Of a stretch of 64,000 bases of DNA, positions 55,325-63,850 are shown in pieces. Each line of letters opens with the position of its first letter. Within the stretch, counting starts at the first letter, position 1. The DNA comes from Leptolinea sp964446955. Its GTDB lineage: Bacteria > Chloroflexota > Anaerolineae > Anaerolineales > Anaerolineaceae. A program made the translations under genes and the position numbers. Below the pieces are notes generated by a model. That model had not been told where the DNA came from. It saw only the letters and a program-made list of their open reading frames with translations, and ran no database searches. The stretch spans positions 1,201,479 through 1,265,478 of the forward strand of contig CAYUQJ010000001.1 of NCBI GenBank assembly GCA_964446955.1. The letters are read 5' to 3'.

Positions 55325-56233
55325 TTATTCCGGTATTACGACTTCCAATGGTGCAACAGCTGTATTTTTCTTGTTTCGCTGGTAAGCAATAGTCTCAACT
55401 GTAAAAATGATCAACGCGATCCAGATCAGGGCAAAACCGACAAGTCGGTCCACATCCAACGGTTCCTTGAACATGAATGCGCCCAGAAGGAATTGAATGC
55501 TGGGAGTGATGTATTGCAAAATCCCGATCGTAGTCAGGTTGATGCGTTTAGTCCCTGCCGAGAATAACAGCAACGGTATGGCGGTAACCACACCGCTCAG
55601 AGCAAGCAATATCCCAATCCCCACACCGGTATGTCCAAATGAGCCGGAACCATTGAATTCATGAAAACCCAGGAAAGCGACCGCCGGTATGAACAGCAAA
55701 CCGGTTTCTAGTGTCAGACCCGAAAGTGAATCAAGGGGAGAGATCTTTTTTATTAAGCCGTAGAGTCCAAATGAAAATGCCAGCACAAGCGCAATCCACG
55801 GGATGGAGCCGAAGATGACTGTCAGATAGATCACACCAATGGCTGCCAATCCAACCGGGATCCATTGCCAAAGGCGCAGCCTTTCTTTTAAAAAGATTAC
55901 GCCCAATAACACACTGACCATGGGATTGATGAAATATCCAAGACTTGATTCCAGTACATGGTCTGAATTCACGGCATAGACATACGTTCCCCAATTAATG
56001 GCCAAAATCGAACCGGCCAGAAAGTAACTGATCAGAATACGCCGTGTGATGGATCCTTTAAGGCGCGTAACCTGTTTTAATCCAAAGATCAGAATGGCAA
56101 GAAAAACGAAGGACCATAGAAAGCGGTGTGCCAGGATTTGTAACGGTGGCACAATACCAATCAGTTTGAAATAAATCGGGAAAAAACCCCATAATAAATA
56201 CGCACTAAACGCGAAAATCACACCTTTATTCAT
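55325..56233 (-). CDS. rarD: EamA/RarD family transporter
   Basis: 302 residues with ten membrane helices in two EamA repeats. The RarD marks are YLLWGFFPIYFKL, LAHRFLWSFVF, NSDHVLESSLGYFINPMVSVLLGV (about 88-112) and LLQYITPSIQFLLG-like ILQYITPSIQ near 240. Members move small metabolites across the membrane; the RarD substrate is not defined. The frame opens with a plain ATG. Confidence 0.92.
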   Translation of the reverse strand: MNKGVIFAFSAYLLWGFFPIYFKLIGIVPPLQILAHRFLWSFVFLAILIFGLKQVTRLKGSITRRILISYFLAGSILAINWGTYVYAVNSDHVLESSLGYFINPMVSVLLGVIFLKERLRLWQWIPVGLAAIGVIYLTVIFGSIPWIALVLAFSFGLYGLIKKISPLDSLSGLTLETGLLFIPAVAFLGFHEFNGSGSFGHTGVGIGILLALSGVVTAIPLLLFSAGTKRINLTTIGILQYITPSIQFLLGAFMFKEPLDVDRLVGFALIWIALIIFTVETIAYQRNKKNTAVAPLEVVIPE

Positions 56234-56363
56234 TCTAAAACCTGTCTAATCCTTTTACGAGAACTTTGCTGGCAGCCATGATCACCAACCTGAATAATCT
56301 GTCAATTGTATCATCCCGTGTTGTGTATCGATCACCCCGGATCAATACACACGTTTATAAAGG

Positions 56364-56393
56364 TTGGCATTCAGGATAATCTCGTTCTATAAT
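56364..56393 (+). promoter_or_regulatory. Promoter of ppk2
   Basis: TTGGCA (56364-56369) and TATAAT (56388-56393), 18-base spacer, about 65 bases before the start codon. Confidence 0.75.
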
Positions 56394-56467
56394 GAAAACG
56401 CATATATCAATGATCATCAACCTGGCCTTCTCTATCTGCTCTTTGATCGACCGTAATCGGGAGGAAA

Positions 56468-57388
56468 ATGGGAATGAAGAACAAGAAGGGTGATGCCAGT
56501 CATGGAAACAAACCGCCTGAGGCGGTACTTAAAGGGAAAAAGCAAGCCACAGGATCAAAATCCACGGGTCAAAAGCCATCAAAAGACGTGGAAACCGAGA
56601 AATCATCCCGCAAAGAATTGACATCAAAACAATACGAAAAAGAGCTGGCAAAACTTCAGATCGAACTGGTGAAGTTGCATGAATGGGTTCGCTTCAAAGG
56701 ATTGAAGGTCATAGTTCTTTTTGAAGGCCGCGACGCCGCCGGTAAGGGTGGCACGATCAAGCGCATAACGGAATGTCTGAATCCCCGTATCTGCCGGGTG
56801 GTTGCCCTGGGCACACCGACAGAGAAGGAGAAGTCGCAATGGTATTTTCAACGTTATGTGGCACAACTTCCCGCCGCCGGCGAGATGGTGTTGTTCGACC
56901 GCTCTTGGTACAACCGAGCCGGTGTGGAACATGTGATGGGCTTTTGCACCGAAAGCGAATACCAGGAGTTTCTGCACTCCTGTCCTGAATTTGAACGACT
57001 GCTTCTGCGCGCCGGCATCATCCTCATTAAATACTGGTTCTCGGTAAGTGACGAAGAACAGGAGAAACGATTTAAAGACCGCATAAAGGACCCGACCAAA
57101 CGCTGGAAGCTCAGCCCAATGGATATGGAAAGCCGCAAACGCTGGGTGGAATATTCGCGCGCCAAAGACCAGATGTTCCTCTACACCCATCTTCCCGAAA
57201 GTCCGTGGTGGGTGGTCAACTCAGACAACAAAGAACGCGCGCGATTGAACTGCATCCATCACCTGTTGAGTATGGTCCCTTACGAAGACCTTACCCCGCC
57301 GCCCATCGAACTGCCGCCCCGCCAGGAGGACACCGGCTATGTGCGGCCACCCATTTCCAGTCAGACCTTCGTGCCGGAAGTGTATTAG
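56468..57388 (+). CDS. ppk2: Polyphosphate kinase 2
   Basis: 306 residues, ATG at 56468, or 56474 for better Shine-Dalgarno spacing after GGGAGG. Residues 1-55 are a low-complexity Lys-rich tail. The PPK2 core has VLFEGRDAAGKGGTI (Walker A, about 83), QWYFQRYVAQLPAAGE, FDRSWYNRAGVEHVMGF (Walker B and lid, about 140) and KDRIKDPTKRWKLSPMD. It transfers phosphate between polyphosphate and nucleotides. The subclass (GDP or ADP preference) is not decided. Confidence 0.95.
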   Translation: MGMKNKKGDASHGNKPPEAVLKGKKQATGSKSTGQKPSKDVETEKSSRKELTSKQYEKELAKLQIELVKLHEWVRFKGLKVIVLFEGRDAAGKGGTIKRITECLNPRICRVVALGTPTEKEKSQWYFQRYVAQLPAAGEMVLFDRSWYNRAGVEHVMGFCTESEYQEFLHSCPEFERLLLRAGIILIKYWFSVSDEEQEKRFKDRIKDPTKRWKLSPMDMESRKRWVEYSRAKDQMFLYTHLPESPWWVVNSDNKERARLNCIHHLLSMVPYEDLTPPPIELPPRQEDTGYVRPPISSQTFVPEVY

Positions 57389-57390
57389 GC

Positions 57391-57471
57391 TTCGACAGGC
57401 TCAGCCACCGTGCTTCGCCCCTCCCGCTGCCCGAGCTTGTCGAGGGCATTGTCGGCAGACACCACCGACAA
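57391..57471. repeat. REP-like palindromic element
   Basis: Imperfect inverted arms TTCGACAGGCTC (57391-57402) and GAGCTTGTCGAG (57433-57444, two mismatches), followed by a second hairpin TTGTCGG (57449-57455) with CCGACAA (57465-57471). The TTCGACAGGCTCAG core resembles dispersed repeats found in many genomes. It lies in the short gap after ppk2. Confidence 0.65.
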
Positions 57472-57511
57472 AGAATCAGACAATTAGTTAGATCAGGGTT
57501 CTTCCCTCTTA

Positions 57512-57537
57512 AAACCTCTCTCTTCGGAGAGAGGTTT
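57512..57537 (+). terminator. TTCG-tetraloop hairpin after ppk2
   Basis: A perfect 11-bp stem, AAACCTCTCTC and GAGAGAGGTTT, around a very stable TTCG loop. There is no T tract, so it may stabilise or slow the transcript more than end it. Confidence 0.55.
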
Positions 57538-57549
57538 GCTTTCAGATGT

Positions 57550-57939
57550 TCACATCCCGGTACGCAGTATCTTTTTTAGTGCCGGGTAATACCGGCAGAG
57601 CAAAATAGCAACTGCCGCCCCTGACGCGTCAATCACGACGTCTGCAACAGCCGCGTTACGACCAGGCACAAATTGTTGATGAAACTCATCGCTGATGGCA
57701 TACAGAACACATATCCAGAACGCTTGCCACGATCCGGTTGATGTATCTTCCACACCACGCAGACAGGCAGCTGCCAGAAGGAAATACGCGCAGAAATGCC
57801 CGCCCTTCTTTACCAGTAGATCGACCCAACCAAAATCCGGCAGTTTAGTGGAAGGTGTCGCGCTGGCGATGAAAATAATGGCCATGAGTAAAACGGCCGG
57901 TACCCAACGAACGAAAAACAAACGGATGCGCTTGGTCAT
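57550..57939 (-). CDS. VanZ family membrane protein
   Basis: 129 residues from the ATG at 57939; the frame reaches 57996 but overlaps the MFS gene there. Four hydrophobic segments and the VanZ motif SDEFHQQFVPGRNAAVADVVIDASGAAVA (about 84-112). DKxxHFxxY-like KKGGHFCAYFLLA lies near 48. VanZ proteins are linked to teicoplanin resistance and envelope modification; the activity is not known. Confidence 0.87.
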   Translation of the reverse strand: MTKRIRLFFVRWVPAVLLMAIIFIASATPSTKLPDFGWVDLLVKKGGHFCAYFLLAAACLRGVEDTSTGSWQAFWICVLYAISDEFHQQFVPGRNAAVADVVIDASGAAVAILLCRYYPALKKILRTGM

Positions 57940-57958
57940 GGCTGTGTGCTCAACTTTT

Positions 57959-59245
57959 TTACGTGGATTCCGGTATGACTGCCTGCGACGGCTCATTCCG
58001 CATATTCTCTTCCAGATTGATCAGGTCCCTGAAGAGGAAAGCTGCCAGGCAGATTACAGTGGATAGAGCGCCGCACAGAACAAATGCCATTTGAACCCCC
58101 AGCCATTCGGCGAGTGGTCCGGTGAATGCCAGCCCGATTGGACCGGCCAGGCCTGTCAGTACATTGAGCAGCGAGAACACCCTGCCCTGCAGTTCGTTCG
58201 GAATGACGCTTTGCAAAAGAGCCATCATGGGCGCGTTTCCCATGGAATACGTCGCGCCGCTGATAAACCACCAGGCAACAGCCAGCCAGAACATATTATG
58301 CGGCGCGAGACCCGTCAACGCGATGGTTCCGCACGACAGGCTGTATCCGGCCAGTGTGGCGATGGTGCGCTTTTTGGATAACTGACGAACAGACACCAGC
58401 AGCCCGCCCATGATCATCCCCACGCCCGAAAGTCCTTCCATCACCGCCACATCATTCACCCCACCGCCAAAGTGTTCGGTTACGAGCAACGGTGAAAGTG
58501 AGAAACACGGCAATAACGCCATAACCACCAGAGCTGTTACCGCGGATAGTTCCACCAGTCCACGCCGGTGCATGATATACACCGCGCCCTGTCGGATATC
58601 CGTGACGATGGAACGGACAGTGACCAGATCATCACGGTGAGGCTGTGGAATGTGAATAAAGAACAACGGGGTGATCCCCAGCAGCGCGGTGAATACGTCG
58701 ATCATCAACGCGTTCTGGATGGGTAATACGGCCAGGGCCAGCGCGCCCAGCGGCGCGGCGGCAATGGTCATAACACCTTCCAGCGCCTGGTTCATCCCGG
58801 CAACCCGGTCAAGCCAGTGGTCCGGTACCAGGTTGGGCGTACTGGAAACCGCGGCCGGACGCTGGAACGCCTGCATGGTGGAACGGATGAAGGTCAGCAG
58901 ATACACATGCCATAACTGGATCAAACCGGTCGAGTACAGGCTCACGATGACCAGGATGCAAGCTGCCGTTATCACATCGGCCACAATCATAATCAGGCGG
59001 CGGTTGAACCTGTCAGCGATGGCGCCGCCCAGCGGACTGAAGAGGGCTGCTGGCAGCAGCGCGGCCATGGTGAGAAGGGCCAGCGAGGTTGCCGAACCCG
59101 TCGTTTGCGTGATCCACCAGATCAGCACAAACTGGGTGAGAGCGCTGCCAACCAGTGACAGCGCCTGACCGCCCCAGAACGCAAAAAAGCGCGGTTTCCA
59201 CCGCGGGGAATATGTGAAATGTGATGATGAAGATTGTGTTGTCAT
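57959..59245 (-). CDS. Major facilitator superfamily exporter (EntS/macrolide-efflux type)
   Basis: 428 residues with twelve membrane helices. FWGGQALSLVGSALTQFVLIWW (about 29) opens helix 1, FSPLGGAIADRFNRR (about 68) is the helix 2-3 motif A, and FIRSTMQAFQRPA lies near 118. The type is the MFS_3 group of drug and siderophore exporters. The substrate cannot be stated. The next gene (VanZ) starts twenty bases downstream. Confidence 0.9.
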   Translation of the reverse strand: MTTQSSSSHFTYSPRWKPRFFAFWGGQALSLVGSALTQFVLIWWITQTTGSATSLALLTMAALLPAALFSPLGGAIADRFNRRLIMIVADVITAACILVIVSLYSTGLIQLWHVYLLTFIRSTMQAFQRPAAVSSTPNLVPDHWLDRVAGMNQALEGVMTIAAAPLGALALAVLPIQNALMIDVFTALLGITPLFFIHIPQPHRDDLVTVRSIVTDIRQGAVYIMHRRGLVELSAVTALVVMALLPCFSLSPLLVTEHFGGGVNDVAVMEGLSGVGMIMGGLLVSVRQLSKKRTIATLAGYSLSCGTIALTGLAPHNMFWLAVAWWFISGATYSMGNAPMMALLQSVIPNELQGRVFSLLNVLTGLAGPIGLAFTGPLAEWLGVQMAFVLCGALSTVICLAAFLFRDLINLEENMRNEPSQAVIPEST

Positions 59246-59457
59246 GTATCCATATCTTTCCGTAGCGCCAAGAGGAATAACCGCATTGTCCCCGGAAGCG
59301 CGGACAGCCAGAGGAGAATTCTATCATTTCGGTTGGTCATGGGTCGAATTTCGACCGAATGCAAGAGCAGCGAAAACCAATACCGGTCAACAATCAGCCA
59401 ATAATTCATACAGAACGGACTAATCAACTGCGATCAACCATCAAAAATACAAAAGTC

Positions 59458-59463
59458 TATAAT
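59458..59463 (+). promoter_or_regulatory. -10 element of the P-type ATPase gene
   Basis: TATAAT at 59458-59463 without a recognisable -35 at 16-18 bases. A start near 59470 would favour the GTG at 59538 as the initiation codon. Confidence 0.4.
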
Positions 59464-59537
59464 ACATATGGACTGTGATTTCTCCTTTAAATACAATAGA
59501 TCAGGTTATGAATCTTAATCAAAAGGAGCAACTTGTC

Positions 59538-62240
59538 GTGACAATGGACTGGCATCGGCTGGACACAAAAAAGGCTCTGGAAGAACAGCAATCAGATCAC
59601 GGGAACGGGTTGACCAGTGTTGAGGCGGCCTCCCGGTTGATAAAAGCAGGCCCCAATGAACTCGTCGAACGCGGGGGAAGAACCCCGTTGCAAATCCTCT
59701 GGGAGCAACTCACCGCGGTAATGGTATTGATCCTCATAGCCGCGGCGGTCGTAGCGGCCATACTGGGTGATTCAAAAAATGCGATAGCCATTATGGCCAT
59801 CATCGTTTTATACGCGGCACTGGGTTTCATACAGGAGTACCGTGCCGAGCAGGCCATCGCTTCTCTCAAACGGATGTCTGTTCCCAATGTGCGTGTTGTC
59901 CGTGACGGAAAATTGACCGAAATATCGGCACGCGAACTCGTTCCGGGAGATATTTTACAGGTCGAGACTGGTAATGTGATACCGGCCGACGCGCGTCTCC
60001 TGGATGCGGTCAATTTACGTGTACAGGAATCCGCGTTGACCGGTGAATCTGAGGCTGTGGAGAAGCAGGTGGATGCACTTTCCGGAACAGACCTGGCTCT
60101 TGGCGATCGACGCAATATGGCATACATGGGCACTGTGGTCACACAGGGACGGGGCGTCGCCTTGATCATAGCTACCGGCATGCAAACGGAATTGGGAAAA
60201 ATTGCCGATCTTTTGCAACAAAAAGGGAACGAACAAACACTGCTCCAGCGCCGTCTTGATCAGTTGGGGAAGACACTGGCTGTAGTGGGGCTGGTAATCG
60301 CTGTTCTCGTTTTTGCCCTGGGTCTGTGGCGGGGTGATGATGTCAGGCACATGCTTCTGACCGCTGTTTCGGTGGCGGTAGCTATTGTTCCGGAAGGTCT
60401 TCCGGCGGTTGTAACAATCACACTGGCGCTGGGCGCGCAGCGTATGTTGCGGCGTAACGCGCTTATTCGAAAACTGCCGGCGGTTGAAACACTTGGCGCG
60501 GTTACGGTAGTCTGTTCCGACAAAACGGGCACCCTCACAGAAAACCGGATGACAGTGATGGTTCTGGACGTCGTGGACCATGTGCTCGATCTGACGGAAG
60601 AAATGAAAGGCAATACTATTCTGACCGAACGCTCGTCCGGTAAACCGGTGGCGACTCCGCTTTCGCTTCTCGTGGCGGGGGGCACGCTATGTAACGACGC
60701 GCAGTTGGTCAGCGATGGCAATGATCGCTACCATACGGTTGGCGACCCGACCGAAGGAGCGCTGGTAGCCGCGGCAGCACGTCTTGGCTACTGGAAGGGT
60801 GACCTGGATTCCACCTTTCCGCGCGTGGCAGAACTTCCCTTTGACTCTGACCGCAAGCGTATGACGACTTTTCACACCCATCAGGGACTGGCGGCAGACC
60901 TATTGCCTGAGACCCGCTTATCCGCGGGACAGGTGATCGCATTCACCAAAGGTAGTGTTGATGGACTGCTGGAATGCTCTTCCCATGTGTGGATGAACGG
61001 GCAGACAGTGCCGTTGGATAATACCTGGCGGCAGCGGATCGAAGCGGCGAACGAACGCCTGGCAAACAAAGGAATGCGCGTCCTGGGAATGGCTTATCGA
61101 ATTTTTGACCAATTACCCGAGAAGCCAACCCTTGAAGAAGAAACCGGGTTGGTATTTGTTGGATTGTTCGGCATGATCGATCCGCCACGCCGCGAAGTAC
61201 GCCATGCCGTGGAAATGACCCGCAAGGCGGGCATTCGAACCGTGATGATCACCGGCGACCACCCGATCACCGCGGCAGAGATCGCGCGCCAGTTAGGCAT
61301 TCTGGATGGTGGGCGTGTTCTCATCGGCGCGGAAGTGGAAAAGATGAGTATGGAGGAATTGATTGCCGCGGCCGAGAATGTACGTGTTTACGCACGTGTC
61401 TCACCCGAGCACAAACTGAAGATCGTGCACGCCCTGCAGCAAAGCGGTCATGTGGTCTCCATGACAGGCGACGGCGTCAATGACGCCCCGGCGCTGCGCC
61501 AGGCGGACATTGGCGTGGCGATGGGCATTACCGGTACAGATGTCTCAAAGGAAGCGGCGGATCTGGTTCTGCTGGATGACAACTTCGCGACGATCGTCGC
61601 CGCCGTACAGGAAGGGCGCACCATCTATGACAATATCCGCAAGTTCGTGCGCTTCTCAGTGGCTGGCAACATCGGCAAGGTGATGGTGATGATCCTCGCG
61701 CCATTCCTGGGAAAGCCCATCCCGCTACTGCCCATGCAGCTCCTTTGGCTGAACCTTCTCACCGACGGTTTGCTGGGGTTGGGCATGGGGGTTGAGGCGC
61801 CCGAAGCCGGAACCATGAGCCGCCCGCCCTATTCGCCCCGCGAAGGGGTATTCAGCCGCGGCGCGGCCCGGCAGACGGTCTGGACCGGTTTGTTGATCGG
61901 GGGGCTGGCCCTGGGTGTGGGAGCCTGGTATTACTTTGGCGGGCGCGATAACTGGCAAACGATGGTGTTCACTTCGCTGGCCTTCGCGCAGATCGGGCAG
62001 GCACTGGCAGGCCGATCGAACCAGACCTCTGTGTTCCAAACCGGACTGCGTTCAAATCCATTGATGATCGGCATGCTGCTGCTCGTGTTCATCCTGCAGA
62101 TGTCCGCCGTGTATCTTCCACCGTTGCAGGCATTCCTGTACACCAGTCCGCTTCTCCCGCTGGACCTGCTGACCGCGCTTGGCATTGGATTGGTCGTCCT
62201 CGCGGCCCTCGAGGTGGAGAAGCGGTTCGGGAAGCCATAG
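59538..62240 (+). CDS. Ca2+-type P-ATPase (P2A/SERCA-like cation pump)
   Basis: 900 residues from the GTG at 59538, which has AAAGGAG nine bases ahead; the frame extends to 59475. All P-type motifs are present: TGES (about 167), PEGLP (about 284) in helix 4, the phosphorylation site CSDKTGTLTEN (about 328), KGSVDGLLE near 470 and TGDGVNDAPALRQADIGVAMG (about 643). PEGLPAVVTITLALGAQRM and N-terminal cation ATPase domain (about 5-65) mark the P2A group. It pumps Ca2+ or Mn2+ out of the cell. The last six helices are intact. Confidence 0.95.
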   Translation: MTMDWHRLDTKKALEEQQSDHGNGLTSVEAASRLIKAGPNELVERGGRTPLQILWEQLTAVMVLILIAAAVVAAILGDSKNAIAIMAIIVLYAALGFIQEYRAEQAIASLKRMSVPNVRVVRDGKLTEISARELVPGDILQVETGNVIPADARLLDAVNLRVQESALTGESEAVEKQVDALSGTDLALGDRRNMAYMGTVVTQGRGVALIIATGMQTELGKIADLLQQKGNEQTLLQRRLDQLGKTLAVVGLVIAVLVFALGLWRGDDVRHMLLTAVSVAVAIVPEGLPAVVTITLALGAQRMLRRNALIRKLPAVETLGAVTVVCSDKTGTLTENRMTVMVLDVVDHVLDLTEEMKGNTILTERSSGKPVATPLSLLVAGGTLCNDAQLVSDGNDRYHTVGDPTEGALVAAAARLGYWKGDLDSTFPRVAELPFDSDRKRMTTFHTHQGLAADLLPETRLSAGQVIAFTKGSVDGLLECSSHVWMNGQTVPLDNTWRQRIEAANERLANKGMRVLGMAYRIFDQLPEKPTLEEETGLVFVGLFGMIDPPRREVRHAVEMTRKAGIRTVMITGDHPITAAEIARQLGILDGGRVLIGAEVEKMSMEELIAAAENVRVYARVSPEHKLKIVHALQQSGHVVSMTGDGVNDAPALRQADIGVAMGITGTDVSKEAADLVLLDDNFATIVAAVQEGRTIYDNIRKFVRFSVAGNIGKVMVMILAPFLGKPIPLLPMQLLWLNLLTDGLLGLGMGVEAPEAGTMSRPPYSPREGVFSRGAARQTVWTGLLIGGLALGVGAWYYFGGRDNWQTMVFTSLAFAQIGQALAGRSNQTSVFQTGLRSNPLMIGMLLLVFILQMSAVYLPPLQAFLYTSPLLPLDLLTALGIGLVVLAALEVEKRFGKP

Positions 62241-62363
62241 AATAATATTGACAATCGCGATACCAAAGTAGGTAAAAAAATAATTCCATATATTGCTGAG
62301 CTCGCAGATGTTTAATCTGAAACAGTATATAGGTTTTTTAATGATGGTCGTAGTAGATCTATA

Positions 62364-63500
62364 CTAAGAATCAAATAGTCGATTTTCTTTTTTTATTCTT
62401 TTGAGGGTTTCAAATTTCTCCAACGCGTTTTTAAACAATGCTTCTTTTTCTATAATTGAGAGCTCTTTTGTTTCATGAATCATGAATTCATTTTGAAGAG
62501 ACAATAACAAATTATTTGGAAATTTTGAGAGGGACTTTGAACACTCTAAAAGCCCTTTGTTTTTCTCATCAGAAGAGAGAGTCTGATAATAAGTGTCAAA
62601 TTCTTTGAGAGCTTGTTTAAGATTGCTCCCCCAAACGAATTCTTGATTTTGACGTAAGAAATACTTCGCATGATCCCTATGAAATCTGTCATGTGATGTA
62701 AAAATCATACAAAAGGGAAGATAATAGAGATATGAAAGATCAATCCGATGGGAAGGTCGTTTTGATGATATTAGACCTGACAATATTGCTAAATTGAAAT
62801 AAAGATTTATTGATAACACATATGAAGCATATGGAGCAAATTCATTATAAGTTGGCCCATTTAACATTTGCCACCGATCAATGATTTGGTCTCGCTTTAA
62901 AGAATTTATATTAAGAATGCTAAGCAGTAGATTTAATCGCAATTCAGGGTACCTTTGATCATCTACAATGTTTTTAACAAAAATATTAATTTGCTCTAGG
63001 TTTTTATAATTTGCCAATTTTACACCAAGACTTTTCAATTCAGTGACAATTGTGTCAAGAGAATTAATAGAAAGATTTACCCTCCATGATTTTGCGAAGT
63101 TTTTTTCTACGCTTAAAAAATCCCCCTGGCGCCACCTTTCGAAAGCTTCGGATGTTGGATCATTCTGAGAATAACCATATAAATTCCCATCAATATTATA
63201 AACTTCAGCCATTATTGGGATTTGGCCATTCATCGATACAGGGTTACCGAGAAGATTCGAAAAATATAAGTCTTCATGAAATAAGCATGGATGTGCGTTA
63301 AATATAGGGGTCTTTCCAGCAAGTTCCTTAACAATTTGAATTGGACTTCGGTTATGAGCTGTTTCTTTTGATAAATCAGCAAGAGTCTCTATATAAAAAA
63401 CCGGGCAAATATTAGTGAAAAAGAAACAGTCAACCCACCTTGCCTCATTTTTACTAAGTTGTTGAAGGAAAGATTTGTCAAAAAGTATTGTTGGGCCCAT
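62364..63500 (-). CDS. AT-rich hypothetical protein with PIN-like residue pattern
   Basis: 378 residues from the ATG at 63500 (TTG at 63509 also possible). I do not recognise a family. The N-terminus MGPTILFDKSFLQQL with Asp8, then YIETLAD with Glu38, and late YYLPFCMIFTSHDRFHRD with Asp near 266-276, has the order of acidic residues of a PIN-type nuclease, so a PIN-like RNase is a reasonable guess. The middle (about 150-240) is helical. Base composition is far lower in GC than the P-ATPase gene beside it, a sign of transfer. The repeat array lies 176 bases upstream. Confidence 0.6.
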   Translation of the reverse strand: MGPTILFDKSFLQQLSKNEARWVDCFFFTNICPVFYIETLADLSKETAHNRSPIQIVKELAGKTPIFNAHPCLFHEDLYFSNLLGNPVSMNGQIPIMAEVYNIDGNLYGYSQNDPTSEAFERWRQGDFLSVEKNFAKSWRVNLSINSLDTIVTELKSLGVKLANYKNLEQINIFVKNIVDDQRYPELRLNLLLSILNINSLKRDQIIDRWQMLNGPTYNEFAPYASYVLSINLYFNLAILSGLISSKRPSHRIDLSYLYYLPFCMIFTSHDRFHRDHAKYFLRQNQEFVWGSNLKQALKEFDTYYQTLSSDEKNKGLLECSKSLSKFPNNLLLSLQNEFMIHETKELSIIEKEALFKNALEKFETLKRIKKENRLFDS

Positions 63501-63735
63501 ATCGTGCAAAAATCGTATACGATCTGAAAAATTTCTTGTAAATCATATTTTCAAAAAAATAGGTAGCTTATAAACAATGTTAGTATATCGAATTTGGGAA
63601 ATAATAAAAGGAAGCTTTTATAAAAATTGTAAGAGATTATCAATGAATCAAAAGACCGGTTGAAAACCAGTCTCAGTGAGCGTGAAGGGGCTCGACATTC
63701 TTAACCAGTACGCCAGCGAAGCAGGTACTGGAATT

Positions 63736-63765
63736 AAAAATCCCGCTTTTGCAGACGGGATTTTT
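63736..63765. terminator. Type A hairpin tail, array unit 1
   Basis: AAAAATCCCG (63736-63745) with CGGGATTTTT (63756-63765), loop of ten. T runs on both strands make it a possible bidirectional terminator. Unit 3 has an identical copy at 63915-63944. Confidence 0.75.
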
Positions 63766-63832
63766 CTGTGAGCGCGAAGGGGCTCGACATTCTTAACCTG
63801 TATGCCCACGTAGTAGGTACTGGAATCAAAAA

Positions 63833-63850
63833 ACCGGTTATCCAACCGGT
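63833..63850. terminator. Type B hairpin tail, array unit 2
   Basis: ACCGGTT (63833-63839), loop ATCC, AACCGGT (63844-63850), then CTTT. A degenerate copy (one mismatch) stands ahead of unit 1 at 63653-63673. Confidence 0.65.

Noticed and set aside
58671..59168. 165-residue plus-strand frame over the MFS gene
   Set aside because: Shadow of a GC-rich minus-strand gene with clear membrane helices.
60015..60721. Minus-strand frames over the P-type ATPase
   Set aside because: The plus frame carries every P-type motif, so these are shadows.
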